Origin: Cranoglanis bouderius
Lineage: Eukaryota; Chordata; Actinopteri; Siluriformes; Cranoglanididae
Direction: 5' to 3'
Assembly: GCA_023630585.1 (NCBI GenBank)
Contig: CM042566.1
Location: 8,032,754-8,096,753, forward strand
DNA: 64,000 bases
Shown here in pieces: positions 58,487-64,000 of the stretch (positions are counted from its first letter, which is position 1; each line of letters begins with the position of its first letter). The translations under genes were made by a program, and so were the position numbers. The notes beneath the pieces are model-generated. The model was not told the origin of the DNA. It saw only the letters and a program-made list of their open reading frames with translations, and made no database searches.

Positions 58487-61400
58487 TCCGGAAAGCAAAT
58501 TGCAGTTCATTGCGGTGACTGTGTGATATTTAGAGAGGGGGAGGTCCCAGAACAATAGTCACAATAGTTCGGAAGTCTGTTTAGAAGCTCGCCCCTAATG
58601 CAGCATATGAAATAAACCCATAGTGTCGGTCTTGTTCAAAATTATTTTTCATTAAAACATCTTTTTGTTTAAAGCTTTAGTTCAACTCAAGTGTGTTTGT
58701 CAACTTAAGTGTGTTATTTAGTAGAAATACTTTCCTTATGTATCAGAGTCAAAGTCAGATGTCTGTTGTTCACTCCAACAGTGACACTGATTTTGGGTGG
58801 GCCTCTGCAAAAATGGGTGAACATGATTTTCATAACTCAAATAGCAAACAGGTATAAAATGTAATATACCCATGTTTATGGAACAACAAATCTTCTATTA
58901 TTTAAACACATATAGCTGCAAAGTTAGTTTTTTTTTTTTTTTTTTTTTGCAAAGGCACCAGTATAAACAAGCTTATTTTAAAATTACAAATAATTGGGAA
59001 TAATTATTAAAACCTGCCACCTCACAGCTCCAGGTTTCCTCAAGGTTCTCTGGTTTTCTCCCACCTCCCAAAAACATGTAGATGGTAAATGGACTGGTTA
59101 AGCTAAATTGCCCTAGGTGTGAATATGTCTGGCGTCCCATCCACTGTGTATTCCCACATCACCCTTTGTGTTTCCGAGATACTCTGCGACCCTGACCAGG
59201 ATAAAACGCTTAGCGAAGATGACTGAATGAATTATTAAAACCTACCTCACTTTCTTTTTGAAGCTGAAACCATCAGGCCAGCCTCCATTACAGTCTCCTC
59301 CACTGCAACATTAAATATCTTTCTTGCTTTGGTGTATAGAAGAGCCAGTGTCATCCATGCAATTTTTTATGTAAAATAACTGCAATTTATTTTACCATGC
59401 TATAGTTTAGAAGCTAGCACCAAACAGTGACAACAATGACTTCCTAGATAATTAGTTTGACTGACAGTAGTGACTGCATCTGCATCTATTTTATGGGTTA
59501 GGATAAAACCAAAATGCGGGGGTTGGGGGGTAAGGGGAAATCGCTCTTTGGTCCAATTTGGCCCACCTGCAGCTACATCCATGTTCTCCATCTGACCTAA
59601 ATATACTAGATTAAGGTTCCACTATAGTGACAGCAAGTGATTATGAGCAGCTGATCAGTGTAGTCTGGAGAGCACAGTATTACTGCCTAGCCACAAACCG
59701 TTCTGATAAGAGAAGCATGGCAGAAAACACATGGTTATTTCACTTCAAGAGCAACTGAATTCTTAATTCCCAAGTTAAAGGTAGGATAATTTGGAGAAAT
59801 CCAAAAGCATGTGGCACTAGTTTCACCTTGATGGACCATCCTGGTTGTAAGCCTACATTAAATTATTTAAAGTTTTAAAGGGGTTAAAGAAATCCCATTG
59901 TTTTACTGTGCTGGGATAGTATTTAAGTTAACATAAATCTTTTTTTTTTTTTTTAATGTTTTACCATTTTTAAAGCAAGACACTAGGGGAAACAGGTAAA
60001 TAGGGTAATTTTTCAAAACAATAGATCTTTGCTAGTTGACTGCTGATATTCTTACAAGTATTTTTTTATTGGAACTTTCTTTAAAAACTTACATTTACTT
60101 TTACCATTAATTCAGTTACTGATACCACCCCAAAGTGGATTATTTTCCAATAACAGCACATTCCAAAGTGTTTTATTACTTTTATACCACAGCAATTGGT
60201 CAACTATTGCCATTTTAAATTTATTAATGAATGGCACATTGTGCTTTTAACTGTTTAGTTACATTTTGTCTCTGATACAAGTTCCTGTTATCATTTATTT
60301 TATAGCAGCTATAAACAACCATTGCCTCACCAGCCTTTCTGTCTTGAAGATAGTAAGACAGAGGGGGGGGGAAAAAAAAAACAAAACCACAGCATACAGA
60401 ACAATTCACCATGTCAACACTGTGGAGAATCCACCATACAAATCCTGGTAAAAGAGTTGTTACTACAGGAATGACAACATATCAGAATGAGCATTAATAA
60501 ACACTATATGGCCAAAGAACTAAGGGGCCCAAACCTGTTCCAGCATGACAATGCCCCTGTGCACAAAGTGAGCTCCATGAAGACATGGTTTGCCAAGGCT
60601 GGAGTGGAAGAACTCGAGTGATCTGCACAGAGCCCTGACCTCAATCCCACTGTACACCTTTGGGACGAACTGGAACACTGACTGCACCCCAGGCCTCCTC
60701 ACTCGACATCAGTGCCTGACCTCACTAATACTCTGAATAAGCATAAAGCTTCCATAAATCCAGCCACGCTCTAAAATCTAGTGAAAACCCTTCCCAGAAG
60801 AGTGGAGGTCATTATAACAGGAAAGGGGGAATAAATCTGGAATGGGATCCTCAAAAAACACATGTAGGTGTGATGGTCAGGTGTCCACAAACTTCTGGCC
60901 ATATAGTGTAAATCTGATTTACACTGCCAAAGCTGCTATTACGGAAAATTAATCAACTTCGGTGTTCAGAGTTAGAATTTTCAAAAAAAAAAAGAAATAC
61001 ATTTTGACACTTTCAGGATCTAATCGAACGCAAATAAATGAATGAACGAAGATTTTGGGAAATTCCTCTGTAATCTCATTCTTTTAGGGATAGGAATTGA
61101 GACGTAAAAATGCAATTCAGTTTGTTTGCTTATTTATTTATTTGTTTGTTTATTTATTTTTAAGTTGACACGTTTCTTCTCCCTCTGCTCTGGAATTCCT
61201 GTGCAGTGTACCGCAGGGAGACGTCGCCATGCAGCATGTCGGGAAACTTGAGACACTTGTGGGTGCCGTGAGCTCACATTTCACAACAAAGCAACACGCT
61301 TGCAGTCAGTCGGACTTGATTGCAGGCGACTGTCTCACTGGCTAATGAAAACCGGCACTGCTCGGCAACTTTTCCGACTTTTCTTTCCAACTTTCCAACT

Positions 61401-62593
61401 CGGGATGAATACAATGAAAAGCAAACGTCACCATTCCGAGTCTAGGCCGCGTTATTTCGACCACAAATAAAACAATAGTTTGTACACTGCATTATTGTCT
61501 CGTCTATGCAATTAATCTACGATGTACAATACAGATATGCCTTTCTACAGCTGCACTGTGTGGCTGAGGTGGAGGAATGCACTAATAAAATGCAGCTTAA
61601 CCCGAAAGAGAGACAACACTACAGAAGGTACAGAAGTATGTCCTGTTGATTAAAGTGAGCTGCGAAAACTACTGTCAATGTTGTTGTTGTTTTTTTTGGA
61701 TACTATTTTGGTCGATCGTGCACCGATTTGCTAAACAAAAGGAGGTTTGTTTTGCTCGGAGAAGGTGAGTTGAAGGATACCTGGCTCCAATACAGAGCAC
61801 AGACCACAAACGTGCAATTAATAAATAGATAAATAAAATAAAATAAAATAAAAATCCAAACCTTCTTAGCGGTAACGTCTTACTGTAGGAATAGTTACCT
61901 TTTGCTGTTGGTACCGGATGGAGTTCGGTCTCTCTGTCGCCGATTCTTGAACCAGTTGCTCACTTGGGTCAAAGAAAGTCCAGTAAGTTTGGCCAGATTT
62001 TTCTTCTCGTCCGGAGTCGGGTACCGGTTCACTTTGTAACACTCTTTGAGGGCGTTGCGCGACTTTTCCTTGAAACAATACACCGTCTCCTCTCCGTCCC
62101 AGATGGTCTTTGGAAGGGGAAACTTTTTGCGCAGCCGGTACTTGTCCACGGCGCCCAGGCTGCGACCCCGCGACCTCTCCGCCTCCTTGTAGCGCGCTCT
62201 CAGGTAGAGGTCCTGCAGGAACCCGTGGTTGCTCGGGTGGAAGTCGCGGCTCTCTAAGATGGCGTATAACTCTGTAAAGTCCTCGCGGTGGAAGGCGACC
62301 AGGGCCTGGGCCTTAAGCAGGGTCTCGTTGCCACGTAGCACGTCGGACGAAGGAGGGATGGTGGCCAGGAAGCTCCACAGGCGATCCACGTTGCCCGCCT
62401 GCAGGAGAGCCTCGCACACGCAGGCGACCTGCTCACTGGAAAAGCCGAGCGCGGACTTTGGGAAGGTCTCAAACAGCCGCTCAGAAACTTCCTCCGAGTC
62501 CTTCTCCTCTTTGACTCGGGCTTCTGATTTCCCGGAATCCTCGGCGCTTCCATTCTCCGTTTGTTCTGGAGACTCCAAAGACAAGGAAGCCAT
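54642..62593 (-). CDS. six5: SIX homeobox 5 (Six4/5 class transcription factor)
   Basis: A nuclear homeodomain factor that works with Eya co-activators in muscle, eye and sensory development; human SIX5 lies beside DMPK on 19q13. Exons in transcript order: 62593-61899, 57003-55514, 55312-54642 (2856 nt, 951 residues plus stop). An acidic N-terminus (about 1-45) is followed by the SIX domain (about 49-165: GFSSEQVACVCEALLQ, then LYLRARYKEAE) and a homeodomain ending WFKNRRQRDRTP (214-225). Residues NALKECYKVNRYPTPDEKKN are diagnostic of Six4/5. Then comes a Gln/Ser/Thr/Pro-rich activation region of about 700 residues ending SVPVDDDLGL. It is longer than human SIX5 (about 739). The start ATG is the first in frame in a GC-rich 5' end. 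Confidence 0.93.
55514..57003 (-). CDS. six5: six5 exon 2: activation domain
   Basis: Acceptor TTATTTCTTTTTTAG, donor CCAG|GTAAGA. Its 1490 nt encode SESDGNHSTEDEASKADLED and then a long Ser/Thr/Gln/Pro/Val-rich activation region with recurring PVSQ/LVPV motifs, as in SIX4/SIX5. Confidence 0.92.
58449..58482. repeat. (CA)n microsatellite
   Basis: About 17 CA units in six5 intron 1. Confidence 0.95.
59010..59240 (+). mobile_element. SINE fragment
   Basis: CCACCTCACAGCTCCAGGTT, TCTCTGGTTTTCTCCCACC and CTGGCGTCCCATCCACTGTG correspond to the body of the 42290/11813 SINE group, followed by GACCCTGACCAGGATAAAACGC. Confidence 0.6.
60115..60400 (-). repeat. Dispersed repeat family copy 5
   Basis: Shares TTATTTTCCAATAACAGCAC, TATACCACAGCAATTG and TAGTTACATTTTGTCTCTGA-type sequence with copies 3 and 4. 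Confidence 0.55.
60505..60910 (+). mobile_element. Tc1-like element with intact terminal inverted repeats
   Basis: The left end ACACTATATGGCCAAAG and the reverse complement of the right end (ACACTATATGGCCAGAAG) are TIRs. Inside, plus-strand frames read FQHDNAPVHKVSSMKTWF, AKAGVEELE, AQSPDLNP and LPRRVEVII, a decayed Tc1-like transposase C-terminal half with stops in place. The same family is at 6606-7030. Confidence 0.85.
61899..62593 (-). CDS. six5: six5 exon 1: SIX domain and homeodomain
   Basis: A single exon carries both the SIX domain and the complete homeodomain, unlike six9 here. It ends AGCAAAAG|GTAACT in phase 2. It is CpG-rich, with many CG-containing codons. Confidence 0.95.
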
Positions 62594-62760
62594 TTTTTAG
62601 TTGAACTTTTTTTTTTTCCTCTTTCGGTTCCTCCTCCCTCGCTCGTCGTTCCCTCAGCCCATTCTCCGGGTATACTGAGATGGACGATTCGAGAAAGAGT
62701 CGGCTCTTTTATGAACGAATCGATTGTCAAAGTTACCTTTTTAGAATTCAACTAAAATGA
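62594..62760 (-). promoter_or_regulatory. six5: six5 5' UTR/promoter-proximal region
   Basis: About 170 bases upstream of the six5 start are GC/pyrimidine-rich with several CpGs, continuing the CpG-rich exon 1. The flanks turn AT-rich beyond 62760. I see no clear TATA box. Extent and start site are inferred. Confidence 0.35.
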
Positions 62761-63279
62761 CACTTTTACACTACTAATCTCTAATTTCGCCAAGTTTTGT
62801 TTTAAATTAGGCTACATAGCCTACCTTAGGTTATATATAATTTTTAAAAAAACTCAAGTGTAGGCAACTTTACATCTAAACATTGGTTAGGGTTATTTAT
62901 TTTCCCTACTTTGCCATGCTTGATAAGCGATAGCTGTCAAACACAATGCGATCTACATGCTAATTTATCTACATAGTAGCAATCTAATTGTATTACTGAT
63001 TATACAGAGCTAGGCTGCTATTTTCACAGTCATTCATTTTCTTTAATCCATGAAAATAGATCTGAAATGTGAGCAATGGAAAAACTACACTAGCCTACAT
63101 AATATTTTTCTACTGGCGATGAATCAAACGAATCAAAATGTTTATCTGAGTCATTTAAGCAGGTTTGTTCCTGCGAATCGAATCAGTCAAGCGAGTTGTC
63201 CATTCCCTGTGTGTACGGATTGAGGCGCCACGCCCCTCACATGTCGTCAAATATTTATCTTTAAAAAATTTAATAAAAC

Positions 63280-63327
<48 letters not shown>

Positions 63328-63350
63328 AGTAATAATAATAATAATAATAA
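63280..63350. repeat. (ATT)n then (AAT)n palindromic trinucleotide repeat
   Basis: About 14 ATT units, then ATTAATAGT, then about 8 AAT units. The two halves are complementary and can fold into a hairpin or cruciform. Confidence 0.93.
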
Positions 63351-63419
63351 GAGGGATAATATAAATTGCATGTTTTTTTTTAATTTAGTGCTGCCCTGAA
63401 TAAGCTATTTCACATAACA

Positions 63420-63800
63420 GATGTTTACATACAGTCCACAAGACACAATAATAACTGAATTTACAAAAAAGTTTACATACGCTTGATTCTCAATACTGTG
63501 TGTTGTTACCTGGAGGATCCACGACTGTTCATGAGTCCCTTGTTTGTCCTGAGCAGTTAAACTACCCACTGTTCTTCAGAAAAATCCTCGAGGTCCTGCA
63601 CATTATTTGCTTTTCCAGCATCTTCTGTATATTTGACCCCTTTCCAACAGTGGTTATATGATGTTGAGGTCCATCTTTTCACACTGAAGACAACTGAGGG
63701 ACTCGAATAGACAACTGTTACAAAAGGTGCAAACATTCACTGATGCTCAAGAAGGCAATACAATACAAGAGCCAGGGGATGTAAACTTTTGAATAGGATG
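63420..63800. mobile_element. Tc1/mariner-type MITE
   Basis: GATGTTTACATACAGTCCAC, AAAAGTTTACATACGCTTG and, at the other end, CCAGGGGATGTAAACTTTTG are inverted copies of a GTTTACAT-type end motif common in fish Tc1 elements. No transposase. Confidence 0.55.
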
Positions 63801-64000
63801 TTCAAATTGTAAATTGTTATTATTTTGTCTTCTTGGAAACATGTAAATATCTTATGTGGCTTCTGAAGGGCAGTTCTAAATTAAAAAAAAAAAAACAACA
63901 TCTTTGTGGAGGCGGGGGCGTGGTCGAGCACCGGTTTGTGAACGGAGGGCGAGAACCGGATGACGGCGTATCTGGGGACCGGAGTGGTTTTTTCCTCTCT

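Larger units (their letters stand above)
57004..61898. other. 4.9-kb six5 intron 1
   Basis: Contains a long T run (57799-57819), a CA repeat (58449-58482), a SINE fragment (59010-59240), a dispersed repeat copy (60115-60400) and a Tc1-like element (60505-60910). No additional exon was seen; exons 1 and 2 join in frame without one. Confidence 0.6.
62761..64000. other. Region upstream of six5
   Basis: AT-rich DNA with no exon seen, followed by the ATT/AAT palindrome, a MITE-like element and a GC-rich end segment from about 63900 (GGCGGGGGCGTGGTCGAGCA) whose composition differs sharply from its neighbours. Confidence 0.5.

Noticed and set aside
62254..62751. 165-codon minus-strand frame over six5 exon 1
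   Set aside because: An alternative frame of the GC-rich exon; the SIX domain is read in the other frame.

Overview
The window is nuclear DNA of a bony fish, most likely a teleost. Genes are intron-rich with GT-AG splice sites. Introns are crowded with CA/GA/TA microsatellites, Tc1-type DNA transposon remnants, tRNA-derived SINEs and one RTE-like LINE. A second SIX gene that matches teleost six9 sits beside six5. Repeat families hint at an otophysan such as a catfish, but this is only an impression.

Layout. (1) 2437-27200, plus strand: the last fifteen coding exons (A to O) of a SIPA1-like RapGAP gene, probably sipa1l3. They run from the catalytic RapGAP exon through the PDZ exon to the C-terminal coiled coil; the 5' part lies outside the window. 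All fifteen exons join in one frame (1062 codons plus stop). (2) 27201-34320: 3' UTR and intergenic DNA with dispersed repeats and two short terminal-inverted-repeat (TIR) elements. (3) 34822-41619, plus strand: complete seven-exon qpctl (402 aa, Golgi glutaminyl cyclase) with a CpG-bearing promoter, a 36-bp minisatellite in intron 3 and poly(A) signals near 42220-42235. (4) 41620-45757: intergenic, with a SINE split by a TIR element. (5) 45758-48366, minus strand: complete three-exon six9 (256 aa, Six1/2-class homeobox). (6) 48367-54641: intergenic, with a hAT-like element and TAA repeats. (7) 54642-62593, minus strand: complete three-exon six5 (951 aa, Six4/5-class homeobox). (8) 62594-64000: six5 promoter side, an ATT/AAT palindrome, a Tc1-type MITE and a GC-rich end.

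The genes do not form an operon-like unit. six5 and qpctl are also close together on human 19q13, so this looks like a conserved syntenic block. six9 and six5 look like a surviving piece of the ancestral Six1/2-Six3/6-Six4/5 cluster and may share control elements.

I found no convincing new biological system. The observations most worth checking are: the six9-six5 pair and its differing intron positions; a GC-AG intron and microsatellite-bounded splice sites in sipa1l3; tandem alternative donors; the palindrome-bearing minisatellite in qpctl; an internally deleted LINE with a 13-bp target-site duplication; and a CpG-rich island inside a large sipa1l3 intron.
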